From the NCBI RefSeq assembly GCF_017355955.1, contig NZ_JAFFID010000001.1:1674001-1738000 (forward strand): DNA of 64,000 nt. The letters run 5' to 3'. Numbering within the stretch: the first letter of the stretch is position 1; each line of letters starts with the position of its first letter. Below, piece by piece: positions 34,666-42,208 of the stretch. The notes beneath the pieces are model-generated. The model was not told the DNA's origin and ran no database searches. It was given only the letters and a program-made list of their open reading frames with translations. This stretch comes from Sabulibacter ruber (GTDB taxonomy: Bacteria > Bacteroidota > Bacteroidia > Cytophagales > Hymenobacteraceae). The position numbers and the translations under genes are program-made.

Positions 34666-36016
34666 CCTTGTTTCTTACCTGTTGGAGTCTTCGGTTTGCC
34701 TGTTGGCGTTCTACCTGCTTTACTTTCTTCTGCTGCGTAACGAGACGTGTTTCCGGTACAACCGCTTCTATTTACTGAGTGCCACGGTGGTGTCTTTTTT
34801 GCTTCCTTTTCTGGAATTAGCCTCGTTTCAGAAAGTAGTCGCCCTTCCGGTTACGGTGCCTTCTCTTACGCCTTATGTGGTAAATGCTGCAATAGAAGCG
34901 AGACCAGTCATAGACAATTCTCCCCTAAGTTGGGTCTCTGTTCTTTTGCTTCTGTATGGGACTGGAGTGGTTCTATTTTCTGTTCGGTTTACCAGGCAGT
35001 TGCTTCACCTGACCAAATTCATCCGGAAACATAAGGAACAGGCAGAAATAAAGCATGGCATTACCGTGATCCCTACCCACGGAGAATGGCCCACCTTTTC
35101 TTTCTTCCGGTATCTCTTCTGGGACAATTCACACCCTCTCACCCAGGAGGAACAAGAGCGTATTTTGCAACATGAACGGGTGCACATAAAACAGCGACAC
35201 AGTTTTGACCTGATATACCTGGAGATTATGGCCATTGTATTTTGGTTTAACCCACTCCTCCGCCTATACAGAAAGGCCCTCATGGCCACCCATGAGTTTC
35301 TAGCCGATGCGCACGTCATCCAGACCGAGGATAAAACCGCCTATGGGTTGCTTTTAGCTAAACAGGTCCTGCAGAAGAACAACTTTGCTTTAGGCCATTA
35401 CTTCAATAAATCTCTCACTCTAAAACGTCTCAAAATGATTCACCAAACTCAGAGTAGCCCGTCAAAAGTGAAACAAGCCTTAGCCTTCCCGCTGCTGGGC
35501 CTGCTGGCACTTTCCCTGTCCTCTAACCAGCTTCCGTTGAAAGAACTGAACAAGGCATCCTCTTCGGTAGAGCGTGGCCAGACAAAGGCCCATACGCAAA
35601 CAACCATGGCCCCTCAGTATCCGGGCGGAGAGAAGGAGTTGTTGAAGTTCATTGGCCAGACCTTCCGGATTCCCCAGGAAGCCTCCAAAAACAACTATTA
35701 CGGAGGAGTGTTTATTCAAGCTACTATTGCGAAAGACGGAACCCCCGGCGACTTTAAGGTTCTGAAGGGCAGCCACGCTTTATTGGAGAACGAAGCGCTG
35801 AGAGTGATTCAGAAAATGCCCAAATGGGAACCCAGCGGAACTTCTGCCACCTACATATTCCCTTTCTCGGTAGTCATTGATGGCTTCAAGAATGACAGGC
35901 AAGTCATCAATCAAAAGTTTGAACAGGCACTAGCCCAGGTCTCCTCCCAAGCCACCGCAAAATCCATTAAAGTGACGGCTCCCGTAGTGTTGGTGGGCTA
36001 CGGCCCTGCAGAGTAA
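34655..36016 (+). CDS. M56-family BlaR1-like metallopeptidase with TonB C-terminal domain
   Basis: 453 residues. Four membrane segments lie in ~1-300. The zinc peptidase site is HERVH (H173-H177, HExxH) in ILQHERVHIKQRHSFD. The C-terminus (~315-415) is a TonB/energy-transducer-like domain: PQYPGGEKELLKFIGQ, VFIQATIAKDGTPGDFKVLKG and ENEALRVIQKMPKWEPS. In BlaR1 the periplasmic part binds a beta-lactam; here a TonB-like domain replaces it, common in Bacteroidota, so the signal is probably envelope-related and not beta-lactam (inference). Overlaps the repressor gene. Confidence 0.92.
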   Translation: MQNSLVSYLLESSVCLLAFYLLYFLLLRNETCFRYNRFYLLSATVVSFLLPFLELASFQKVVALPVTVPSLTPYVVNAAIEARPVIDNSPLSWVSVLLLLYGTGVVLFSVRFTRQLLHLTKFIRKHKEQAEIKHGITVIPTHGEWPTFSFFRYLFWDNSHPLTQEEQERILQHERVHIKQRHSFDLIYLEIMAIVFWFNPLLRLYRKALMATHEFLADAHVIQTEDKTAYGLLLAKQVLQKNNFALGHYFNKSLTLKRLKMIHQTQSSPSKVKQALAFPLLGLLALSLSSNQLPLKELNKASSSVERGQTKAHTQTTMAPQYPGGEKELLKFIGQTFRIPQEASKNNYYGGVFIQATIAKDGTPGDFKVLKGSHALLENEALRVIQKMPKWEPSGTSATYIFPFSVVIDGFKNDRQVINQKFEQALAQVSSQATAKSIKVTAPVVLVGYGPAE

Positions 36017-36060
36017 ATGAAGCTGTGTAAGAGTTATTAAATACGATGAACTGAATATAG

Positions 36061-36092
36061 AAAAGGCGCCAGAGTTTATTCTGGCGCCTTTT
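36061..36092. terminator. Bidirectional terminator
   Basis: AAAAGGCGCCAG and CTGGCGCCTTTT arms around AGAGTTTATT-type loop, with A- and T-runs on both sides. Separates the convergent M56 gene and stress-protein gene. Confidence 0.9.
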
Positions 36093-36153
36093 CTTTTCAA
36101 GTCAATTTCATAAAAACAGGCGATAAACGTCCTGCTTCGGCCAGGTTTAAACT

Positions 36154-37032
36154 TTATATTTCAAGAGAAGAAACGGCTTTCTGCGCGGGCTCATGCCCGT
36201 TGCAGTGGGTGCATCCGCCGGAGCAGGGCGTAGTGCGGGCCTGGTACAGGTTCAGCAGCGGCGTATGCAGGTGGTAGGCGCTGGTTTTGCGGTAACGGCC
36301 AGAAAAGTACTCGTGCAACAGGTGCGTGTCACGGGTGGCCAGCACGAAGAGATCGGGGGTGTACAGCTCCGAGAAATCGTTGAGGCCCTCCAGCAGGTCT
36401 TCTTCCTCCTGACAAACGATAGACACGTTGGGGTAAGAAAGTTCGCTTTGCAGCTTAGAAGCCGCTTTCTGGTATTGGCACAGCTCCAGGCCGCCCACGT
36501 TGCCATGCAGGTGCAACAGGGTTAAATGCGCCGAGAATTGCCGGGCCAGTTTCTGCACTTTCTCCAAAACCCGGGCATCGGTATCGGTAACGTTCAGGCT
36601 GAACACAATTTCTTTCAGGGGCTGGAAAACGGCTTCACGAGGCACCAGCAACACCGGACAAGTCGCAAAACCAGCCAGTGATACTACCTCCTGCGAACCG
36701 ATGTTCTCCAGCAGCATCTCGGGGCTGGCCACCAGTAAATTCACGTTGTGGTTTTCTACCACCGAGGGTAGGTTCTCGCGCAGATTGCCCGCCCGCACCA
36801 CACAAAAGCGGATGATAGTCTTACCAGAAGCAGGCATGTACCTGTCTGTGTACGAGCGCAGCCGCGACATCAGATGGCTCTGGAAAGTGGGCGTAAGCTG
36901 CGAATCTCCGGCACAATGCAAAAGCACCATATCGGCTTTCAGGTAAGTGGCCAGGTGGCTGGCGTACCGAAGGGCCGCTACGCAACCATCGGTGAAGTTG
37001 AAAGGCAGCAGGATTCTGGGTGTTGGTGTCAT
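36154..37032 (-). CDS. Tandem universal stress protein (UspA-type)
   Basis: 292 residues from ATG 37032. Two Usp domains in tandem (~1-145 and ~146-280): RILLPFNFTDGCVAALRYAS then NLLVASPEM; KEIVFSLNVTDTDARVLEKV then LFVLATRDTHLLHEYFSG. The C-terminus carries CSGGCTHCNGHEP, a compact Cys/His cluster not usual for the family that could bind metal or act as a redox site. It is the last gene after ccoG-ccoH-safE-like and lies 31 bp downstream of the latter, so it is probably co-expressed with cbb3 oxidase maturation genes under low oxygen (inference). Confidence 0.9.
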   Translation of the reverse strand: MTPTPRILLPFNFTDGCVAALRYASHLATYLKADMVLLHCAGDSQLTPTFQSHLMSRLRSYTDRYMPASGKTIIRFCVVRAGNLRENLPSVVENHNVNLLVASPEMLLENIGSQEVVSLAGFATCPVLLVPREAVFQPLKEIVFSLNVTDTDARVLEKVQKLARQFSAHLTLLHLHGNVGGLELCQYQKAASKLQSELSYPNVSIVCQEEEDLLEGLNDFSELYTPDLFVLATRDTHLLHEYFSGRYRKTSAYHLHTPLLNLYQARTTPCSGGCTHCNGHEPAQKAVSSLEI

Positions 37033-37063
37033 GGTTTTGTATGGTTTTGGAGAAAAGATCTGG

Positions 37064-37768
37064 TTAAGGCACATGGCAAACGGGAGCCTCCTGGGTGGCA
37101 GAGACGAGTTTGGGACTGAGGTACGGTACGCCCAGGTTGAGTCCCCGCAGGATGAACAGCACCGCCAGGCAAGCCGCCACGTACGGAACGGCCTGGCGCA
37201 TGAGTGCCCGCCACTTAGGCTGAATCAGCCTCCCGGACAAAGACACCAGCCACATCAGCGGGAGCGTTCCCAGCCCAAACATGGCCATGTACAGCACGGC
37301 CCCACCTACGCCCGGCGCGCTCACCGCCCCGGCCAAGGCGAAATACACCATGCCGCAGGGTAACAGGCCGTTCAACACGCCAATGGTAAAAAGCGCTTTG
37401 GGCGAAGCACTCATAAATTGTTTGCCAATGGTTTTCCGGAGGAAGTTCCACCAACGGTCGGTGCCCAGCCAGCGGCCGACGTTTCCGGGGTGTATTTTAG
37501 GAAGTAGCACCAAAGCGAGCATGAGCACACCCGAGGCGATGGAGATGGTCTGTTGCCAACCGGCCAGCTGCAGCGTGCGGCCCAGCAGTCCGGCTACTAA
37601 GCCCAGGGTGGTGTAAGTTGTGATGCGGCCCAGGTTGTACAGGAGCCGGCCTCCCGCAAAGGAAACGCCGGAACCCCTGCCAACTGGTAGCGCCATGGCA
37701 ATGGGGCCGCACATCCCCACGCAATGGAAACTACTGATAAAGCCTATGATTGCGCCTGCCCACCACAT
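37064..37768 (-). CDS. TauE/SafE-type membrane protein of the cbb3 locus
   Basis: 234 residues with six membrane helices. Family marks are FHCVGMCGPIA near the N-terminus and GLLPCGMVYFALAGA in the middle; each has Cys residues suitable for metal or thiol chemistry. In many genomes this type (also called DsbD_2-like) sits beside ccoG/ccoH and is thought to aid copper delivery or cytochrome assembly. The start is 3 bp after the ccoH stop, giving tight coupling. Confidence 0.88.
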   Translation of the reverse strand: MWWAGAIIGFISSFHCVGMCGPIAMALPVGRGSGVSFAGGRLLYNLGRITTYTTLGLVAGLLGRTLQLAGWQQTISIASGVLMLALVLLPKIHPGNVGRWLGTDRWWNFLRKTIGKQFMSASPKALFTIGVLNGLLPCGMVYFALAGAVSAPGVGGAVLYMAMFGLGTLPLMWLVSLSGRLIQPKWRALMRQAVPYVAACLAVLFILRGLNLGVPYLSPKLVSATQEAPVCHVP

Positions 37769-37771
37769 GGT

Positions 37772-38245
37772 TTACAGCGTAATGTCCTGCACGTGATAGT
37801 ATTCCTTCTCCCCTACTTTCCCGATGAGCTGTACTCGCCACAAACCTTTCTTCAAGGCGGCGGTATTCAGAAGCTGCATGGCCTCGGTGTTCAGGTCCAG
37901 CGGCAACACCACATCCAGTTTCTCATCAGAAGGGCGGAACAGATGCACGGTGCCTTTCGCCTTGGCTAATTCCGCCGGGAACTGGATCACCAGTTGCTCT
38001 GCCGCCGGTACCGCCATGATGTTGATGGGCTGCTTCAGTTCCTGGGTCTGCGCCTGCTGCTTCATGCGCTGGCTGTAGACCAATTCCTCGGCGTAGTAAT
38101 CTTTGCTCACCAGGTTCACATCGCTCTGCATAGCACCGTACACCATGAAGCCAATGTACCCGCCAAACAAAACAAAGGCAGTAATGATGAGGTAAGGCAA
38201 CAGCGAACGTTGCGGGGTTGGGGCGGAAGTGGTATGAGTAGACAT
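37772..38245 (-). CDS. ccoH: FixH/CcoH cytochrome cbb3 maturation protein
   Basis: 157 residues. One N-terminal membrane helix (YLIITAFVLFGGYIGFMVYGAM) is followed by a periplasmic domain: DVNLVSKDYYAEELVYSQRMKQ, the FixH hallmark, then GTVHLFRPSDEKLD and GLWRVQLIGKVGEKEYY. CcoH stabilises assembly of the cbb3 oxidase. It lies between ccoG (346 bp upstream, separated by a hairpin cluster) and the SafE-like gene. Confidence 0.9.
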   Translation of the reverse strand: MSTHTTSAPTPQRSLLPYLIITAFVLFGGYIGFMVYGAMQSDVNLVSKDYYAEELVYSQRMKQQAQTQELKQPINIMAVPAAEQLVIQFPAELAKAKGTVHLFRPSDEKLDVVLPLDLNTEAMQLLNTAALKKGLWRVQLIGKVGEKEYYHVQDITL

Positions 38246-38323
38246 ATTGGTTCTGGTTATAAGTTCTTTGCTGTTAGTGGGAGAAATAGCCCTATACTTG
38301 CTTATTTTTCTCTAGTGTTTTCC

Positions 38324-38499
38324 TCTGGCGCGAGTCTCCTGACTCGTGCCTACTGATGGAAGGTAGTCTCCAGACCACCCTCGCTGCCCGCAGCGACCTG
38401 ACGCATTGCTGAGCAAGTATTTCTGTTTTGGGTTGAGGTTTCCGGCGAGTCTGGAGACTCGCTTCATCCCAAGTCACGAGACCGGAGTCTCGCGCCAGA
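38324..38499. repeat. Cluster of REP-like hairpins with inverted ends
   Basis: Outer arms TCTGGCGCGAGTCTCC at 38324 and GGAGTCTCGCGCCAGA ending 38499 are complementary. Within each arm GAGTC/GACTC or GAGAC/GTCTC forms a small hairpin, and inner hairpins (GCGAGTC/GACTCGC, TCGCTGCCCGCAGCGA) fill the space. It occupies the ccoG-ccoH gap. Confidence 0.75.
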
Positions 38500-38592
38500 A
38501 GATTAGTTATAAGCTTTATGGAGATAATGTGAGGTGAAGCAAAATCTGCATCCTTCCCCATTCACTCCTTCACTCAATCTCTCAATCACTCA

Positions 38593-39993
38593 TTAATTCC
38601 CCGGTCCCAGGAACTTGGTGGTCTCGGTGGCGATGAGTTTGTCACCGCTGTAGACACCGATTTCAATTTGGGAGCTGGCTGTTTTGAGGTCGCTTTTCGG
38701 AATTTCGGCGAAAAAGACGCCTTCGGTTAAGCCTTGTTTGGGCAGCACCAGTTCGTTGCGCACCACTTTGATGGTTCCTTTGTTGGACAGCAGTTTGAGC
38801 GTGACGGGCAGTTCTTCATCGGTTTTGTTGATGAGCGTGATGTTGTAGAGGTTGGTCACGGTGCCTTTGTCGGTTTGCTGGTAAAGCATGCCCGGCGTGC
38901 GCAGGATGGTGGCGTCAATGTTGCTGCGGGTGATGAGCAATGTGGCAAAAGCGCCTATCAACACGACCAGCACGAAGGTGTAAGACTTCATGCGGGTGGT
39001 GAAGCGCCAGGGCTTTTTCTCCGCGATGCTTTCCTCGGTGGCAATCCGGATGAGCCCCTGTGGTTTGTTCACCAGATCCATAATGGAGTTACAGATGTCA
39101 ATGCAGGCGGTGCAGTTGATACACTCCATCTGCTGGGCGCCGTTCCGGATATCGATTCCGGTAGGGCACACCTGCACGCATTGGTGGCAGTCAATGCAAT
39201 CGCCCTCGGTGCGGACCTGGTTTTTGCGGAGTTTGCCTCTCGGCTCGCCGCGCTCATAGTCATAGGCCACGGTGAGCGACTGCTTGTCCAGCATCACGCC
39301 CTGCAAACGGCCGTACGGACACACAATGGTACACACCTGCTCCCTGAACCGCGCGAACACGCCGTAGAAGACACCCGTGAAGAGCACCAGCGAGAACAGC
39401 CCGCCCGTGTGGGCCGCAGGACCATCGGTGACAATTTTCTGCAGTTCTTCTACGCCAATGATGTAGGCCAGAAACGTGTTGGCGATCACGAAAGAGACGG
39501 CCACAAACAAGGTGTGCTTGGCGGTTTTCTTCCAGATTTTCTCGGTGGTCCAAGGGGCTTTGTCCAGGGCTTTCTGCTTGGGCGCATCGCCTTCTATCCA
39601 GTACTCAATGCGCCGAAACACCATCTCCATGAAAATGGTCTGCGGACATACCCAACCGCACCACACCCGCCCGTACACCACCGTGAACAAGATGATGAAG
39701 AGGATGAACGCCATGAACCCGATGAGCAGAATAAAGAAATCCTGGGGCCAGAAAATCATCCCGAAGAAGATGAACTTGCGCTCCGGGATGTTGAACAGCA
39801 GCATAGGAAGCCCGTTCACTTTCATAAACGGACCCGAGAAAAGAAGCGTCAGGAGCGCGTAGCTCACGTATTTGCGGTACTGGTACAGTTTTCCGCTGGG
39901 CTTTTTAGGGTACAGCCACACCCGTTTCCCGTCTTTGTCAACGGTGGAGATGGTGTCTCGGAAGGTTTCTGGCTCGGTTAACAGTGTACTCAT
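38593..39993 (-). CDS. ccoG: Cytochrome c oxidase accessory protein CcoG (FixG/RdxA)
   Basis: 466 residues. Five membrane helices lie in ~40-360. VYGRVWCGWVCPQTIFMEMV and REQVCTIVCPYGRLQ are family hallmarks. A ferredoxin-like module binds two 4Fe-4S clusters: CIDCHQCVQVCP and CINCTACIDICN. The C-terminal ~110 residues are a periplasmic Ig-like domain. CcoG reduces Cu2+ for copper insertion into the cbb3 oxidase. All eight cluster cysteines are present. It follows ccoP in the same direction after 568 bp filled with inverted repeats. Confidence 0.95.
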   Translation of the reverse strand: MSTLLTEPETFRDTISTVDKDGKRVWLYPKKPSGKLYQYRKYVSYALLTLLFSGPFMKVNGLPMLLFNIPERKFIFFGMIFWPQDFFILLIGFMAFILFIILFTVVYGRVWCGWVCPQTIFMEMVFRRIEYWIEGDAPKQKALDKAPWTTEKIWKKTAKHTLFVAVSFVIANTFLAYIIGVEELQKIVTDGPAAHTGGLFSLVLFTGVFYGVFARFREQVCTIVCPYGRLQGVMLDKQSLTVAYDYERGEPRGKLRKNQVRTEGDCIDCHQCVQVCPTGIDIRNGAQQMECINCTACIDICNSIMDLVNKPQGLIRIATEESIAEKKPWRFTTRMKSYTFVLVVLIGAFATLLITRSNIDATILRTPGMLYQQTDKGTVTNLYNITLINKTDEELPVTLKLLSNKGTIKVVRNELVLPKQGLTEGVFFAEIPKSDLKTASSQIEIGVYSGDKLIATETTKFLGPGN

Positions 39994-40036
39994 GGTCTCT
40001 TACCGGTTGTGCGCCCGGCAGCGAGAGGGGGTTAAC

Positions 40037-40087
40037 TTTACAATGTGCTTCCGCTGGGTTGTTTCCCCTTCTAAAGCACATTGTAAA
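40037..40087. repeat. 14-bp perfect inverted repeat upstream of ccoG
   Basis: TTTACAATGTGCTT (40037-40050) and AAGCACATTGTAAA (40074-40087) flank 23 bases, 44 bp above the ccoG start. It may form a 5' UTR hairpin or be a further mobile palindrome. No known regulator site fits. Confidence 0.6.
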
Positions 40088-40168
40088 ATTACCGGGGTGG
40101 GCTGCCGTTTCCCATTTCACCCGTCATTGGGGAAAATGATCTTCGTCATCTTTTGCCTGCAAGGCGGC

Positions 40169-40206
40169 GTTTTGAGGTTGTTTTTGGAAAAAGACCTTTA
40201 AAACAG
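40169..40206. repeat. Dispersed palindrome, degenerate copy
   Basis: CGTTTTGAGGTTGTTTTTGG followed by AAAAAGACCTTTAAAACAG. Confidence 0.5.
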
Positions 40207-40266
40207 ATTAATGAGAAGAGTTATCGGTGAAGACACTCTGTCTTTTGTTTGGTATACCAGATAAGT

Positions 40267-40426
40267 GTAGCGGCGTTACACTGTAACGCCGTGTTGCAAT
40301 GGAACTGGAACGCCAACTCAAAATAGGCTTACCTACACTGCCAGGGCAAACGTTGCAATTGTGGTTTTCTGAGTCTTAGACTTTACCGCTGCGTAGCACC
40401 ACGGCGTTACAGTGTAACGCCGCTAC
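40267..40426. repeat. Inverted pair of 27-bp palindromic repeats
   Basis: Arms at 40267-40293 and 40400-40426 are perfect reverse complements, each itself containing GGCGTTACA/TGTAACGCC. The ~106-bp interior has no gene. REPIN- or MITE-like. Confidence 0.8.
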
Positions 40427-40499
40427 AAACCAGACATCTCAACTGGTGAATGGGCGGCACAGGCTGATGACGGTATGATTGATTATGCCAGAAACGCAA

Positions 40500-40527
40500 A
40501 AGCCTCTACCGTATTCGGTAGAGGCTT
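40500..40527. terminator. Terminator after ccoP
   Basis: AAGCCTCTACC and GGTAGAGGCTT arms with A-run and T-run flanks, 35 bp beyond the ccoP stop on the minus strand. Confidence 0.8.
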
Positions 40528-40562
40528 CTTTTCAATCTAGTTAATAAAGGGTGTAAAGTACT

Positions 40563-41774
40563 CTATTTCTTAGGAACGTATTTCTCTCCTTGCGGAGCTT
40601 TGGCATTGGCGGGTTTGCTGCCCTGGATGCTCAGGATGTAGCTGGACACTTCCAGGATCTGATCATCACTCAGCTTTTTCTGCCAGGCCACCATGCCTTT
40701 GCTGGTCACACCGTATTTGATGGTCTTGTAGATGTCGTTCACATCTCCGCCGTGTAGCCAGAATTCATCGGTGAGGTTAGGGCCCACTACCCCTTGGCCT
40801 TCGGCACCGTGACAGGCGGCGCAGTTCTGTACGAAGGCGGCTTTCCCGGCTTCAAGTTTAGGAGCTTCGGTGAGTGGTTTGAAGTTGGTGACTTCATTCA
40901 CGTTGCCTTCGCTGCCACCAGATGGGTTCAACAGGGCGGCTTGCTGGATTTCGGCCTCGTACTCGGCAATCTGCAGGGTACCGCTCTGGAACACGTGGTA
41001 GTGCAGCAGGTAGGCCACGCCAAACACGATGGTCACATAGAAAGTGTATTTCCACCATGGGGGCAGGTCGTTGTCAAACTCAAAGATGCCATCGTAGGTG
41101 TGGTCTTCCATGAGAATGTCTTTATGGGTACCCGTGATGGTAGAGGTATCGCCGCGCAGCAGGGCAATGAACCGGGCCATGGCAGTATTGCGCAGGGCAG
41201 GCTTGTCGCACACCTGGCTTAGAATTGGCAGCGCCTGCACCAGAATCACAAACAGGAACCCAAACACCAGCAGCAACAGGAAGCTAATGATTACCACCAA
41301 CACCTGGGTAAGCGGCGGCAGGGCTTTCCAGCTGAACGAAGCAGCGGCTGGAGCGGCTTCCGCGCCTTTGTTCCCGTCGGCGGGAGCAGATTCTTCTACT
41401 TTGGCCTCGGCTGGTTTATCGCTTTCTTCTTTGACGTAGGCAATCACGTCTTTGATGTCACCGTCTGAAAGCGTGCCTTCAAAGCTGGTCATCTGCACCT
41501 TCCCGAACTTCTCAAACACCTCAACCGCCTGCTTGTCGCCGCTGGCGATGACTTTGGTGGAGTTCTTCACGAAGTTGGTGATCCATTTCTCGTCGCGGCG
41601 TTTGTGCACATCTTTGAGGGCCGGGCCTACTACCTGCTCCTGCACGGCGTGGCAGGCGGCACAATTGGCATCAAAAACGGCTTTGCCTTTTACGGCGTCC
41701 TGCGCCTGGGCAGGCAGGGTCATGGCTCCGGCCAGGAACAGCGCAGAGGCAAAATAGGGTATCAATCGTTTCAT
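40563..41774 (-). CDS. ccoP: Cytochrome cbb3 oxidase subunit CcoP with extra N-terminal cytochrome c domain
   Basis: 403 residues. The signal peptide ends PAQAQ. A first cytochrome c domain carries CAACH (near 38-42). A Pro/Ala/Glu linker and two membrane helices (~150-185, ~240-262) flank the CcoP_N motif EDHTYDGIFEFDNDLPPWW. A second cytochrome c domain carries CAACH near residue 320, with M in KGMVAW as ligand. Usual CcoP has both heme domains after CcoP_N; here one is placed before it. CcoP passes electrons from periplasmic donors to CcoO. The start overlaps ccoQ by four bases. Confidence 0.94.
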   Translation of the reverse strand: MKRLIPYFASALFLAGAMTLPAQAQDAVKGKAVFDANCAACHAVQEQVVGPALKDVHKRRDEKWITNFVKNSTKVIASGDKQAVEVFEKFGKVQMTSFEGTLSDGDIKDVIAYVKEESDKPAEAKVEESAPADGNKGAEAAPAAASFSWKALPPLTQVLVVIISFLLLLVFGFLFVILVQALPILSQVCDKPALRNTAMARFIALLRGDTSTITGTHKDILMEDHTYDGIFEFDNDLPPWWKYTFYVTIVFGVAYLLHYHVFQSGTLQIAEYEAEIQQAALLNPSGGSEGNVNEVTNFKPLTEAPKLEAGKAAFVQNCAACHGAEGQGVVGPNLTDEFWLHGGDVNDIYKTIKYGVTSKGMVAWQKKLSDDQILEVSSYILSIQGSKPANAKAPQGEKYVPKK

Positions 41775-41965
41775 GACCGTAGGTCTAATGGGTGGTCGAA
41801 TCCGTTTTCGTTTTGCAGGGGCATGGCTTTCATGCTCTGGATATGTTCTTTCTTCACCACTACCACGTAGGCGATCAGGCCCAGGAAGAAAGCGAAGAAG
41901 ATGAGGAACGAGATGATTGGGTAAATCTCGATTCCGTCAATGGACTGTAAAACGTTCTTGTACAT
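41771..41965 (-). CDS. ccoQ: Cytochrome cbb3 oxidase subunit CcoQ
   Basis: 64 residues with one membrane helix (YPIISFLIFFAFFLGLIAYVVV) and a short basic/acidic tail. CcoQ stabilises CcoP in the complex. Position between ccoNO and ccoP and the ATGA overlap with ccoP settle the call. Confidence 0.88.
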   Translation of the reverse strand: MYKNVLQSIDGIEIYPIISFLIFFAFFLGLIAYVVVVKKEHIQSMKAMPLQNENGFDHPLDLRS

Positions 41966-42123
41966 GGCTTTTATGCGTTGTTGAATCGGGGTTCTGGCGG
42001 TACCTCCTTTTTGTCATTCTGGAAGAATCTTGGTGACGAACGGCAGATGCATTTTTGATTTGTATTTACCGTTTGTCTCCAAGACCCTTTCAGGGTGACA
42101 ATGAAAAAGAAGTTGGAAAGTGA

Positions 42124-42172
42124 GGGAGCGTTTAGGGCTTGTTTTAGGGAAAACGGGCTAAAAACAGCTCCC
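42124..42172. repeat. Dispersed palindrome copy in the ccoNO-ccoQ gap
   Basis: GGGAGCGTTTAGGGCT and GGGCTAAAAACAGCTCCC arms around TGTTTTAGGGAAAAC. It lies 36 bp beyond the ccoNO stop codon on the minus strand and may partly terminate the transcript before ccoQ. Confidence 0.7.
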
Positions 42173-42208
42173 TTCTTTCATTTGGCCATCAGCCGATCAA
42201 GGCTTTCG

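Noticed and set aside
38734..39981. 415-residue plus-strand frame over ccoG
   Set aside because: Antisense shadow of a strongly supported ccoG with all cluster cysteines; its own sequence has no domain.
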